Below are positions 10,244 to 22,740 of a stretch of DNA of 64,000 nucleotides, in pieces. The position numbers and the translations under genes were made by a program. Numbering within the stretch: the stretch's first letter is position 1; each line of letters starts with the position of its first letter. This stretch comes from Anaspis maculata (lineage: Eukaryota > Arthropoda > Insecta > Coleoptera > Scraptiidae), in NCBI GenBank assembly GCA_949128115.1, contig OX421966.1, forward strand, positions 34,055,042 to 34,119,041. Reading direction: 5' to 3'. The notes beneath the pieces are model-generated. The model did no database searches and was not told the origin of the DNA. It was given only the letters and a program-made list of their open reading frames with translations.

Positions 10244-13200
10244 GTGTTTTCCTGTGAAAAATTTTGGCGACAAGAAATCAGAGGTGACAACTTTTCAAAT
10301 GAACACTCTGCGTGATTCGTAAATAATACGAAGCAGTGATAAATAGTGTGTGCGTTTAAACGTTTGTCTCTAAATTAATTAAGAGTCAGTCTCAATTATT
10401 GTGAACTCAGACTATAGATATTTGAAGTATCTAAAACGACAAGCCCATTGGCAGTGGGCACATTGATCCATTATCGTGTAATCTGACGGATGGGTGGGCC
10501 TGCGACAAATTGCAGTTAATAACAGCCCGGTTGCCGTCGGTGCAATTAGCGCGATAATCTCGTCAAAAAATGGCGTTAAATCCCACAATTAGCATTCAAC
10601 AAATACACGCCATTAAGTGCCTCCTCGGCCGAGGGATACATGCTGCAACACACGTAAATCAGAAGAGCGATCGGGTGGCGAGGAGCACACGGTGTAATAT
10701 CAACCTTACATGGAGCAAGTATCTCCCAGGTCTCCACGGTTGGCTGGCCCGCAACGTGCTTACAAATTGTGTCCGCTCGCTTTATGCATACATGAACTAT
10801 TGTTTATTATTTTTAAGGTTTTTCAGACGAGCTCGAATATGAATTATCGCCGTATACTTAGCTCATATCCCGTGGAAACTTGCATGTATATTTGATGATG
10901 TTGGCGGACGCATTTTTCGCCCGGCGACCTTCTTCCTCCTCCTTCTGGTGGATGTGTATATGCATTAAAGATGCCGCAAGATTCAGCGCGCTATCTGCTC
11001 TGTATAATCAGCAGAGGTTTACATACTGAGAGTCCGTAACCGATGGTTTGAGAGCGCGGGACCCCGATCCGGATAGCTTATTAATGACAATTGAGTCATT
11101 CGTGATGATCAGATTCGTATGGGTATGTACCAGTGGAATTCCGAGCGCTAAAACACACAACCCGCGGATATATGCAGACGTGATGTGTTGATCCATCAAG
11201 AGTACCACCTATACTCGCACAAACCTGACCCGCTTAACTCTGCAACGCTCAACTCCGATAAACGATTACGATTTTTCCTCTGCGAACCATGACCTCATCC
11301 AAGGGAATTTTTAAAAATAGGACGCGCTTTCTAGGCTAAACGTACCTAGCGCTGAGCGCCCCTGCGCTTATCGCCGCAATCGCCAAATTAATAAAAGCGC
11401 TTTTAACCGGTAATTAACGATTTTACGTGCTTCAACAGCTAGGCGCTTCACGCGACTTGGCCACTCCATAAGCGCGCTGATTGTGTTTAGGAAATGTGCT
11501 GTGCCATATGTGAGAGTTCCTGACGAAGAATGCAAATTGGAAATTTGCTCTTGCACGGCATTATACTGTATCTATTCAGATTAATTGTAATCTCAACTGG
11601 CGCAATACAGGTGTTTGCCATAATCATTTCATACGAGCGAATGAAACTGAAGCTCCGCGCAGCTGTAAATCCAGCAGAACCGTTTTCGAATTGTGCAGTT
11701 GTTTGTGAATATGTAAAACGCGGAACGAGTCCATTTTTAACAATTAATAATTATTGTACGTCAGTGATTTCCCGAAAGAGAATGTTTAGCAGTATCTATC
11801 GGGATAAAATGATTATCTAAGAAGATGGAAGAATAAGAAAAGTTTGGTCAGCTTTAAGATTTTTTTTGCAGTTAACAAATAGATCGATGACGCAGTGTAT
11901 CAAGGTTTAGCACTATAGATTGTACCTGTCCAATTTCACTAGATTCTATTACCTCGTTCAAAAGTTACGACAAATAAAAATTTGTTAGGCGAAATAATTA
12001 AAGTCATTAATTTTTCCTTGGCACAGTTCAACGGCGCCAAAAAAATTTATCGGCCGGAGTCATAGTCTTTCTCATGTATTTTCTGGATGTGGAACTGAAC
12101 TGTAGAAAATATGCATACAGGGTGGAATTATCGACAGAAACTTGAAAGAAAAAAAACTCCAGCCATGGAATTTTCAAATTGATCGAAAGTGCAATGTATC
12201 AAATATTGGCAGTAGAACTCACCTGCCAAATTTTGTTTTATTCTATCAATTCGTCTCAAAAATACGGTTGATCAAAAAGTCGGGTGAATACATGAATCAC
12301 CCTGTAACTTCGAAATAGAGAGCGGTGGGGAAATGTTTAAGCTAGCAGATCCTGATATATCTTGAAAAACGCTAACTGTCCTTACTCTATGTCGATCTCA
12401 CTGTGAAACACCCTGTACCTATATTAAAATATTGTCATGTTAAATAAAATAGCCCAGGGTGATTCAAAAGGCACTATTACTATTAGCAAATAATAGTTTC
12501 ACTAAGATCGCCATAGATACCAATTTGTCCCATTATCAGCATGGTTTATGGGTCTTTTCCACTGTTCAATTCTCAGTTTATCCATAAATCACAAAAAAAT
12601 AATTTTGGAACACAAAATATGTTCTATCACGGGTTGAAATCGTAATTGAAAGTGATTGATTTCGAGGTGGAAATAGTTGAGATTGGGAGAATTGAAAATA
12701 CAGAATAAACTACAAAAAATCAGGTTTATGATCGGGAAGAAAAGGTTCAAGAATATTTACAGTTCAACTTGACATGGCGTGTTAACAAAAATATAGGAGC
12801 GTTTCGCAGAGGACGCCAATAGAAAGGGTGAGCAATACCGCGAGATTTGGCTTACAAACTATAGCGTAGGTACCTACCTTTTCGATGACACTGCGAGAAC
12901 TCGAAGGGCCCAATGAAGCTCCAGCGACGACACTGAAACAGAGTACCTACACGAAAACAACATACCCCATTCTGGCACCTGTCTGCAAGTTTCAAATTGA
13001 ATCTTCAGATCAATTGATAATAATGGATCAATGTGCCCACTGCCAATGCGCTTGTCGTTTTAGATACTCCAAATATCTATACTCTAAGTCCACAATAGTT
13101 GGGACTGACTCATACTTAATTTAGAGACAAACGTTTAAACGCATACACTATTTATCACTGCCTCGTATTACTTACAAATCATACAGAGTGTTCATTTGGA

Positions 13201-13272
13201 AAGTTGCCTTCCCTGATTTCTAGCCGCCAAAATTTTTCACAGGAAAACACCGAAACAGGTCGATTTCAATTC
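10222..13272. repeat. Inverted-repeat pair (~255 bp) enclosing ~2.5 kb
   Basis: 10222-10480 (AAATTGAAATCGACCTGTTT, then CGTTTAAACGTTTGTCTC and GCAGTGGGCACATTGATCCA) is the reverse complement of 13018-13272, with moderate divergence. The enclosed DNA contains no recognisable transposase. Several short frames (10570-10842, 11530-11820) look non-coding. ACAGGGTG/CACCCTGT motifs occur at 12118, 12297, 12410 and 12455. This may be a composite or non-autonomous transposon. An inverted duplication of an older dispersed repeat fits equally well. Confidence 0.6.
12627..12966. repeat. Dispersed repeat copy 1 (partner at 62974-63312)
   Basis: About 340 bases, from ACGGGTTGAAATCGTAATTG to GAGTACCTACACGAAAA, match 62974-63312 in the same orientation with roughly one difference per 15 bases. 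Within it TACAGTTCAACTTGACATGG and GCGTAGGTACCTACCTTTTC are conserved. The copy lies inside the inverted-repeat element 10222-13272. No protein family is recognisable in the shared frame. Confidence 0.85.
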
Positions 13273-13284
13273 CGAATTCGCACT

Positions 13285-13690
13285 CTCTCTTTTCTTTGAG
13301 TGACAGTTTCATATTTTTGTGTGTTGTTTTTGATTGTTTTATTCTTGTATTGCTTTTTATGTTTTCTTTTTGTTGTTCTTGTTGCTGTGTTTTTTATTGT
13401 TATAGTAAATTTTCTTTATCTTGTGTTGTTTTGTTCATTCTGTCAGTCATGTGTTTAATGTTTTGTGAAAAGAACCATAAAAAACCATTTTAGCACTCAT
13501 TTTGCTCTCCGTAAACGTGACTTTCTGTGCAATGAGCGTGTTCCATTCAACTTCAACTTCTTCCCCCTCGGATCGTTCCACTTCTGAACAAAAGCGGGCA
13601 CAGCGACGATCACAAACAAAAGCGGGCACAGCGACGATCACAGGCCAAACAAATAGAATGACAGAGGGGGGGAGCACACCATCACATGAC
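13285..13690 (+). repeat. Dispersed repeat, inverted partner at 41575-41935
   Basis: TTTGTTTGTTCTTGT-type T-rich sequence, GTAAACGTGACTTTCTGTG, CAATGAGCGTGTTCCATT and CAGAGGGGGGGAGC match the reverse complement of 41575-41935 with many changes. It contains a ~28-bp tandem duplication (AAAGCGGGCACAGCGACG twice, about 13590-13645). Just downstream lie G-runs of 10 and 9 at about 13783 and 13845. Open frames here (13502-13768 and others) are not convincing as genes. Confidence 0.65.
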
Positions 13691-14096
13691 TTATTATATT
13701 GTCAATATAGAACTGCCGTTCACATGCGTCTTCGATTGCCGCCTTGGCCAGGACAGTGGCGACGCTAGCATTTTAGGATGGGGGGGGGGGGCGAGATGGG
13801 GCCAGAGAGATCGAGGGGGGTCAGAACTGGACGCGGGGGTTCGGGGGGGGGGAGCCACCCAAAAAGATGCTGCATTGTGTTGTTTCGTTTTCTTGATTTT
13901 TTAATCGTAACTAGTGAATATTCATGGACTAAAGGCTGCCTATCAGGCACAGCCTGACAACAGCGGTCAATGCATTATGACTCATGGTGGCCTGCTTAAT
14001 GCGCAAGCGCAGAACAGACTTTATTATTTTTCCGATTCAAACTCCCAAATCCCCAGATTTTTATCAGAAAAATCTAGGGGCTTTTGAGACGAGATA

Positions 14097-15650
14097 TACA
14101 GGGTCCTGCAACAGTGGGTCGGGCTTTCCTAGCGCCCTTACCTTGCAAAATAGAGAAAAAGGTGTAATACATAAAGTTATTAGTTTGAAAAGTTCTACCT
14201 TGCAAAATTATTTTTAACTACACAGGGTGTTCAATTTTTGCGATATAACAAAAACATACATTTTTTTAAATAAAATGCCCCACTCTTGATTTCATTTTCT
14301 TGTTCAGCTTTTTAAGCTCTATTACAAGTGTATTTTTGTTTTTCAAATTTGTGGCAGTGCTACCAACTGAAAATAAAAAAATTGATTTTTTTTGTAATTT
14401 CAAGGTTCACTTTGAAAAATCGTAGAGGCCTTGTTTTTTGGGATTAAAGAATGAAGTTCAGCATAACCGTAGTCGAACAGAATCTGGATAACTTCATGAC
14501 AAAAAACTTGAGGTTTAGTTATACAGGGTGTGCAAATTTTTTTTTCGAACTTCGCAGATTTCAATATGCCATAAGTCATTTTTTTCTAATGGAATACCCC
14601 ATATTTTATCTCACCATTCGATAGCTTCTTTTCTTTCTCTTTCATTTTTACTGGGGGTACCCTACCCCTAAATTCGATAATTTCAGAGATAATCGATAAT
14701 TTTGATGAAAATTGTCGTTTATTTGGATTTTTTATGTTCTTAGTAGGTCCTGATACAGAAAATCATGTGTCAAAATGAACGCACCTCTCAATTTGACAGT
14801 TTGAAGGTTTTTGAAGTCGAGAAAACCGCTTTACCAAGCTCAATTTAAATTTTCTTTTTTCCATCAGGCAACAAAATTCTTTTTCAAGCATTTTCTTCAG
14901 ATTGGACTTTAGCGCAGCTATTCAATAGAAGAAACTTGTTCTTAGCATCAAACCAAGCAAAATGTGTCAATCAGAAATTTTTTGATGATCACTATGGCCT
15001 GCCCGGCGTGAACATTTTCAATAAATAGCACTTTTTATGAAAATTATCGATTAACTCGGAAATTATCAAATTTAGGGGTACAGTACCCCTGGTAAAAATA
15101 AAAGAGGAGAAAAAAAGCTGTCGAATGGTTAAATAAAATAGGGGGCATTCCATTTGAAAAAAATGACTTATGACATTTTGAAATTTGCGAAGTTCGAAAA
15201 AAAATTCTGAACACCCTGTTTCACTGATTCTTAAGTTTTTTGTCATGAGATTATTCACCTCTTATTCGACTATGGTTGTGCTGAATTTCATGCCGTGATT
15301 GCAAAAAACAAGGCTCCTACGATTTTTCAAAACAAACCTTGAAGTAACAAAAAAATTCAATTTTTAATTTTTAGTTGGTAGCACTGTCTCAAATTGAAAA
15401 AACAAAAATACGCTTGTAATAGAGCTTAAAAAGCTGAACAAGAAAATGAAATCAAAAGTGGGGCATTTCATTAAAAAAAATCTTTGTTTTTGTTATAGCG
15501 CAAAAATGGAACATCCTGTATAGTTGAAGATAATTTTACTGGTTAGAACTTTTCAAATCAATACTTTTATATATTACACCTTCACCTTTGTCTCTATCTT
15601 GTAAGGGAAGGGCGCTAGGAAAGCCCGACGCACTGTTGCAGGACCCTGTA
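14097..15650. mobile_element. Palindromic foldback element, ~640-bp imperfect arms
   Basis: TACAGGGTCCTGCAACAGTG at 14097 is mirrored by CACTGTTGCAGGACCCTGTA ending at 15650. Complementarity continues inward for about 640 bases on each side, for example GGCTTTCCTAGCGCCC and GCTTTTTAAGCTCTATTACA with their complements. It closes on a core around 14720-15020. Arms are visibly diverged. ACAGGGTG-like motifs recur inside the arms (14226, 14523, 15213). TATA flanks both ends as a possible target duplication. No coding region is seen. Confidence 0.85.
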
Positions 15651-15889
15651 TTATAACGTCTGTATTGATCTCGGTACTTTAGTTTCAACAAATAAAAAGA
15701 AAATAGTATAAAAAACCCATTGAAATCATTTCCATTTCAAGTAAATATAATTTTGAGTATAGTATTTTGTCATAACTTTTACCCTTGATTATGTTATTTC
15801 AAGTTGTCAATCAACTCTGCAAGAAATCCCCAAGCAAATCACACATTCAGTGGACAATAAAAACCGTCAACGAAGAGGAATATATCTGA

Positions 15890-16057
15890 TTTTTTTTTCA
15901 TTTTTCTTTTCAAGAGTCTAATCAAGACTCTTGATCTTGACAGCCCCACTCTTGTCTTGTCTAGAAATTTCAAGACAAGAGTTTCTAGAGGTTTTGTCCA
16001 AGTCTTGACGCCTTTTCAAGACAAGAGTCTAGAAAGTCTAACTCTAGACGGCAACAC
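15890..16057. repeat. CAAGAC-rich segment ending CTAGACGGCAACAC
   Basis: Repeated CAAGACTCTTG/CTTGTCTTG words form several short palindromes. The end CTAGACGGCAACAC (16044-16057) is the reverse complement of GTGTTGCCGTCTAG at 22564-22577, which is followed there by the same CAAGAC words. Both appear to be ends of the same repeat family in opposite orientation. Confidence 0.5.
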
Positions 16058-18203
16058 TATACGAAATACTCATAAACGTCAAACGTTTATACAACGATGA
16101 ACACGTTTTTTAAACGTTAATTTGACATACCCGTACTTACTGGGATATGCTTTTGAAGTTTAAATTAGGTAGGTAGGTACCTGAAAGTCATTTGGCACAA
16201 ATTATTTGGTCTTTTTTTACGATTTGATCCCCAAAGCCCAAAGCCCACATAACGCTGCGTATATAAACCTGGAATGATGAATTGTGGACGAGGAATTTTT
16301 CGACAGTTTTAAGGCACGAGAGTTTGAAATCAGTGAGTTTTTTGCGGTAGCTGCTGAATTCCATAGCACCCTTCAGAAGACTTCGTGAGTTTTTTGTTTC
16401 GCCAAATAATCATCAACATGAGGAATTTAACGTGTGGTTACACCTCGAGCGCCCACTTGTCACACTCGAGCATTCTAAACACACGCACACTATTATGTTC
16501 TCGCGCCCCCTCTCGCCATTCACTCAGTTTCCAGGTTTCAGTTCTACAATTATTATTACTATTATTATCATTATCGCGTATTATGGTAGTAGCTCAGAAC
16601 TGTGTGTTCTGGCGTGCGAGAAGTGAGAATTGCGCATCGCATATGTGAGGAATAGTAACAACAGTAATTCAGGGGAAATACTCTCGCGCGTCGTAGAGAG
16701 GATATGCGGCTTTGGATGGAGAACACTCATATTAAGGATGAGCAGAGCAGGATGGGGAGAGAGAAGAACCTTCGGAATGGATTCACATGGATAATTGATT
16801 AAAGCCCGGCGCGTCGTTCAGATCTAAATTAGTGTAGTATAAGTTTGAAACGTGTGTATATGTTATAAGTTGGCATTTCGTATATAAGCGCGCGCTGGAA
16901 TGACAATATCATCAAGACGAGCACAAAGCCTCATGTAAGCATTTCAACAGCTTTCACCAAGTATATGACGAGAGAGCGAGAGCATAGCTCACCAGAATAC
17001 GGTTTATTGTGCCACGCGATGACGCCACTTGATTTGAGGGTTTAACAACGTTACCATTTTAGTTACTTGTTTCTGTTTCATTGTTTGCTGTTATCGTATT
17101 ATAAATAATTGATCAATATCGACGAGCGGCAGCTTGCTGCACCTCCACCAATTTTCCACTCGCGATGAACACGTTGTACATCTTCGTAAAGAATACACAC
17201 GCCTTTGACATGTGCCATTATGAATGGGACAGACTTTGACTTCACTTAATCTTGCTTATACGGGTGTTTGGGATCAATGTGTGAGTGTGTGTTGACACAT
17301 TGCGAGTTATAAAGGGATGCAATTTTAGTGGGAATAGCTATTATACACATCCAGGTAGTTGTCACCAGGAGGGTTCCACATATTCACCTGTCGAGGTGAT
17401 GTATTGTGGTGGAGCTGGCGCCGATGTCTTGACGTCAACACGTCGCAGGTATCATCCGTTGATGGATAATGCGACGACTTTTGCCGCGGGTATTACACAT
17501 GTGTGGTCGACTGCGGATTTAAGCTCTGGAAACTTTGCGATTTGTCATGGTGTAACGGATGGGTGGACTGCAGAGACATAACTGGATCGAACAAATCGTA
17601 TCATACCTCATACCCACTGCGACATATAATTTGTTGATGCGGCTTCGTGAACAAAATAAAGAGCTTTTTTTAGTAGACATTGCAATTGTTTCAACCTGAT
17701 AAAAATTGCGGTACACTCTCTCTCTCAGTCCCGGGAGATGCTTGAACCAAGCTGTTTTGAGAAAAGCTTTCGACAAGATTGCGTAAGCTTTTCAGGAATA
17801 ATTGGTAGTTTTTCCAACAGTGCCGCCTTATCGTCATCATGTCTACAGAACAAATGTCTTTTTGACCCGAATTAGCAAGCAAAATGCCGATTTTTTGGCT
17901 TTGCTTGGCTCTCGGCGAATGTCATTGGGCACAAGCTTTTGATTCAAGTGCAACCGTGAATTTATTGGCAAGCAGCATATTCAGTGTTCAATGAAAGGTA
18001 CAAAATGTGACTGTTTGATATTCAAAAGACAGTAAATTGATGTTTGGAATCCCCAATGCCCCCGAACCCTAACCCAATCAAAATTTCACGTTGAGACATC
18101 AAATCAGTAACCCAAAAAACACTAGAAATGATACCCAACATATCATATTTCATGACCAATCCAACCTAACTCAAGGTGCATGCCGAGTATAAAGAATGGT
18201 GCT
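16058..18203. other. No gene recognised
   Basis: About 2.1 kb without a supported gene or repeat. Frames at 16385-16648, 17285-17581 and 17519-17776 lack family resemblance and conserved architecture. A short ATT-rich microsatellite lies at about 16548-16575. TATATAAG-like motifs near 16260 and 16880 are weak promoter candidates with no attached gene. Confidence 0.5.
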
Positions 18204-18236
18204 AGGACAATTCTTCGCGCGGACAATTCTTCGCAA
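18204..18236. repeat. Inverted 15-bp end repeat of the array, two units
   Basis: GGACAATTCTTCGCGC followed by GGACAATTCTTCGC. These are the reverse complement of the nine units at 22295-22432. The large tandem array 18240-22290 therefore lies between inverted copies of the same short repeat. Confidence 0.8.
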
Positions 18237-18374
18237 GCATTGCGCCCGCGCATGACCGGGCTTATTGGGGCTCTGAAAGACACTTTGAGACACAAGGGGG
18301 CTCAGCAGGACTTAAAATCCTACAACGTAGACACAAAGGAGGATAGGGCTCTTAATATCACAAGAAGACCTGGC

Positions 18375-19345
18375 CAGTGCCGGATCTAGGCTTTTCTTTA
18401 GGGGGTGCAAAATCTAATTTTGCCGCCCCCCATCGATATGCGAGAAGCGAAGGGCGGCCTGGGACCAAGGAGGCCCCCAGTAGCCCGCAGATGAAAATTG
18501 TTCAGATTTTAGAGGGACTACTTGAGCAAAATATCCCTCTTTCCCCCATCAATTTTTTCCAATATGAGAACATACAAACTGCTGGGTCGACTGCTTGTCA
18601 CCCATGCGCGCTGTTGCGCGAATCTGTTTTGAGATGTATTATTTTTTTGTTTTGCTTTTTGTTTTTCTATTTGAATACTTCCACAAAAAGATGGAGAGCA
18701 AAATAATGCTTTCATCAATTTTTTTTTATTGATATTGTTACGATATCTCGCGTACGGGTTCGAATTTAATGGAGACGATTGTTTTAAAACAAACACTGTT
18801 TATTTCTGCGTACTACTACAATAAATACACCAACAATTATTCACGCTTGGAATTATATCGCAGGTACTTCGCTTGTGATCACTCGCTATCTCTTCGCCTT
18901 CCAATTCAATACTGCCGCGAGCTCCCGGCTGACGCCTTATATAAGGCCTCCGAGCAGCGTTCTCGAGCTTTCTGTCTACTTCCAGAAATTTCCATAGCGG
19001 CTCGGCATATGCGGTTTCTAGATCATTCCTGAATAATCGTACACTTTACCCGTATAATTCTGCCGGGTTACGAGCGGTGCCTCCGCCAAAATGGACAGAT
19101 CTTTCTTGATCGAGCATTGAAGTCTACCTTCAGTTTCACATACACGAACGCTCTGGAATCCACCAGATCGCTCCAGACTTCTACACTGCGATCTAATGAT
19201 GGAAAGATCCAGAAACATCGAGTGTTTACTAATATTTACGAGATCGCTGCTCGTAACAATATGGAATTAGACCTATTTTTGCCGCCACTTCATTTTGCCG
19301 CCCGGTGCATATGCCCCGGTTTGCACCGCCCTAGATCCGCTGCTG
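18375..19345. mobile_element. hAT-like non-autonomous element with nested solo LTR
   Basis: CAGTGCCGGATCTAGGC at the left end pairs with CCTAGATCCGCTGCTG at the right end. It is flanked by the 8-bp direct duplication GACCTGGC (18367-18374 and 19346-19353). Removing the element and one duplication restores the array consensus AAGACCTGGC-GGGCTCACTAGG. Eight-base duplications and CAG-starting ends are typical of hAT-superfamily transposons. Without the nested LTR and one ATAT copy it is about 444 bases, too short to code for a transposase. Confidence 0.85.
18736..19258 (-). mobile_element. Solo LTR, 523 bp, target duplication ATAT
   Basis: It begins TGTTACGA and ends TCGTAACA, an 8-base terminal inverted repeat with the canonical TG...CA. 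It is flanked by ATAT at 18732-18735 and 19259-19262. The perfect palindrome CCTTATATAAGG (about 18936) is a plausible TATA box. AATAAA on the minus strand (about 18798) lies downstream of it, which favours minus orientation. No internal region is present, so this is the product of recombination between two LTRs. The 4-bp duplication fits Ty3/gypsy-type integration. Confidence 0.88.
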
Positions 19346-22294
19346 GACCTGGCAGGGCTCACTAGGGCCCCCAGCAATACTTTAGACACAAGGGGGCTAG
19401 CGGAGCTCAAATCGCCACAATGTAGACACAAGGCTATTAAAAAAAATAGATAAGGCTTCGAGTAACACAAAAAGGCATTAGGGTCTCAATGGGGCTCCAA
19501 ACGACACTTGAAGGCACAAGGGGGCCTATAGGGCTCCGATCAACACATGAAGACAACAGGAGCTTACTAGAACACAGAAACAAAGACAGGTTAAAAAGGG
19601 GCTCAACAGGGCCACAGATGACACACAAAAACATAAGGGGGCCTAATAGGCCCCCTGAAATGGGCTCTGAGAAAACTGAGAAGGCACAAGGGAGCTTTTT
19701 TAGATGCCCGAAATATCGCTAAGTCAGAAGGGGATCACCGGGGCTACAAACAACAATTGAGGACACAAGGGGGCTCAATAGGGCTTGAAACGCTTCAATG
19801 TAGACACAAGAGAGCAGAAGCCTCTAAATATCGGACGGAGGCCTGGCGGGGCTCACTGGGGCTGCAAACGATAATTGAAGACACAAGGGGGCTCGATAGG
19901 GCTCTAAACGATACTTGAAGACACAAGGGGGCTCAGCAGTGCTTGAAATGTTCTGATGTAGAACACAAAGGAGAATAGGGCTCTAAAAATTGCAAGAAGG
20001 CTTGATGGGGCTCATTAGGGCTCCAAATGACACTTAGAGACACAAAGGGGGCCCTGTAGAACTTCAACCAATACATGAAGACTCACAGGAGCTAACAAGA
20101 GCTTTGAAAAATTACACAATATACAAAGGGGCTCTGCAGGGCTTTAAATGAAACATGAAAACACAGAGGGCCACATAGGGCTCCAAGAAACCTGAGAAGG
20201 GGCTCAAGGGAGCTTCCGAAAATTTCAGAAACTCGAGAAAACAGAAGAAGTCACCTGGGCTGCAATCGATAATTGAAGACACAAGGGGGGTCAATAGGGC
20301 TCCAAACCATACTTGAAGACACAAGGGGGCTCAGTAGGGCTTGAAATGTTCTGATGTAGAACACAAGAGAGAATAGGGCTCTGGAAATCGCAAGAAGGCT
20401 TGGCGGGGCTCACTAGGGCTCCAAATGACACTAAGAGACACAAAGGGGGCCCTGTAGAACTACAACCAACACATGAAGACTCACAGGAGCTAGCAAGAGC
20501 TTTGAAAAATGACACAATATACAAAGGGACTTTGCAGGGCTATATGAACATGAAAACACAGGGGGCTCACATAGGGCTCCAAGAAACCTGAGAAGGGGCA
20601 CAAGAGAGCTTCCAGAGAATTCCAGAAATTCGAGAAAACAGAAGAAGTCACCTGGGCTATAAACGATAATTGAAGACACAAGGGGGCTCAATAGGGCTCC
20701 AAACGATACTTGAAGACACAAGGAGGCTCAGCAGGGCTTGAAATGCTCTGATGTAGAACGCAAGGGAGGAGGGGGCTCTGTAAATCGCAAGAAGGCCTGG
20801 CGGGCTCAATAGGGCTCCAAATGACACTTAAAGACACAAAGGGGGCCCTGTAGGACTTCAACCAACACATTATGACTCACAAGAGCTAATTAGAGCTTCG
20901 GAAACTGAGGTAATGAAGAAGTGGCTCAGCAGGGCTACAAATGAAACGTGAAAACACAAGGGGGCCACATAGGGCTCCGAGAAACCTAAAAAGAAGTGAA
21001 AGAGAGCTTCCTAAGGTTGCAGAATATTCGAGAAATCAGAAGGGGGTCACCTGGGCTGCAAACGATAATTGAAGACACAAGGAGGCGCAATAGTGCTCCA
21101 AATTATCTTGAAGACACAAAGGGGCTCAGCGGGGCTTGAAATGCTTTGATGTAGAGCACAAGGGATAAGAGAGCTCTGAAAATCGCGGGAAGACCTGGCG
21201 GGGCTTACTAGGGCTCCAAATGACACTTAGAGACACAAAGGGGGCCCAGTAGAGCTTCGGAAACTGAAGCAATGAAAAAGGGGCTCAGCAGGGCTACAAA
21301 TGAAACGTGAAAACACAAGGGGGCCACATAGGGCTCCGAGAAACCTAAAAAGAAGTGAAAGAGAGCCTCCTAAGGTTGCAGAATATTCGAGAAATCAGAA
21401 GGGGGTCACCTGGGCTGCAAACGATAATTGAAGACACAAGGAGGCGCAATAGTGCTCCAAATTATCTTGAAGACACAAAGGGGCTCAGCGGGGCTTGAAA
21501 TGCTTTGATGTAGAGCACAAGGGATAAGAGAGCTCTGAAGATCGCGGGAAGACCTGGCGGGGCTCACTAGGGCTCCAAATGACACTTAGAGACACAAAGG
21601 GGGCCCAGTAGAGCTTCGGAAACTGACGCAATGAAAAAGGGGCTTAGCAGGGCTACAAATGAAACACGAAGATACTAGGGGGCACATATAGGGCTCCGAG
21701 AAATTTAAAAAAGAGCACAATAGAGCTCTCTAAGCTTCCAGAATCTTCGAGAAATCAGAAGGGGGTCACCTGGGCTGCAAACGATAATTGAAGACGCAAG
21801 GGGGCGCAATACGGCTCCAAACGGTATTTAAGGCACAACAGGGCTCAGCAGGGCTTGAAATGCTTCGATGTAGAACACAAGTAAGAATAGGGCTCTGAAA
21901 ATCGCAAGAAGGCCTGGTGGGGCTCACTAGGCCTCCAAATGACACTAAGAGACACAAAGGGGGCCCTATAGGACTTCAACCAACACATAAAGACTCACAG
22001 GAGCTCACTAGAGCTTTGAAAACTAAAACAATGAAAAAGGGGCTTAGCAGGGCTACAAATCCAACATGAAGACAGGGGGGCTCATAGGGCTCTGAGAAGC
22101 CGTCCAAAGCATAAGGGCAAAGCAAATATCCAGAAAATTTGGAGATACCCAAGGGGGTCCATCAAGACCCAAAACGACACTTGTAGAGACAAGGGGGCCC
22201 AGCAAGGCTTGAAACTCTACGTAAAAACTTGATGGGGGATAGGGCTCTGAATATCACAATCACACTAGGCCTTATAAGAGCTCCAAAGTTTCCC

Positions 22295-22432
22295 GCGAAG
22301 AATTGTCCGGCGAAGAATTGTCCGCGCGAAGAATTGTCCGGCGAAGAATTGTCCGGCGAAGAATTGTCCGGCGAAGAATTGTCCGTGCGAAGAATTGTCC
22401 GCAAAGAATTGTACGCGCGAAAAATTGTCCGG
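22295..22432. repeat. 15-16-bp tandem repeat, nine units, closing the array
   Basis: GCGAAGAATTGTCCG is repeated nine times with minor changes. It is inverted relative to the two units at 18204-18236. The frames in it are artefacts of the repeat. Confidence 0.9.
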
Positions 22433-22557
22433 CCACCATAAGGAATGACAGCCCCAACTCGACTTCTGGTTGAGATATCGCTTCGGCGATGGTAGCATCG
22501 CATCCATCGCCGTAATCAATTCATACTGAAATGTATTTCTCAAATAAGGTTTAGAGT

Positions 22558-22660
22558 GAAGTAGTGTTGCCGTCTAGACAAGACAAGACAAGAATTGTCC
22601 TACTCTTGTCTTGTCTTGGAATATCAAGATCATTTCAAAATTTCAAGACATGAAATTTAT
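22558..22660. repeat. CAAGAC-rich repeat end, partner of 15890-16057
   Basis: GTGTTGCCGTCTAGACAAG begins a segment with AGACAAGACAAGA and CTCTTGTCTTGTCTTGG. It is inverted relative to the copy ending at 16057. Confidence 0.5.
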
Positions 22661-22740
22661 CATTGGTGTGAGTGCTGATAGAAAAGGTTTGTGCCGCCAC
22701 CCCTGACCTGTTTCAGACGTATTTCTGCAATGGGGTCTTA

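Larger units (their letters stand above)
18240..22290. repeat. Higher-order tandem array (GGGGCTC/GACACAAGG units)
   Basis: Variants of GACACAAGGGGGCTCA, GGGCTCCAAATGACACTT and GGGCTTGAAATG alternate throughout, giving basic units of roughly 35-60 bases. These are organised in larger units. The marker AACGATAATTGAAGACAC falls near 19866, 20263, 20664, 21064, 21423 and 21782, giving spacings of about 400 bases in the older part and about 359 in the last three. The blocks 20895-21250 and 21254-21610 are nearly identical. The array is interrupted at 18375-19345 by a transposon. Open frames in it are by-products of the repeat. Confidence 0.9.

Noticed and set aside
22229..22543. Frames of 60-113 codons on both strands, repetitive in sequence
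   Set aside because: They are translations of the 15-bp tandem repeat and open in several frames at once.
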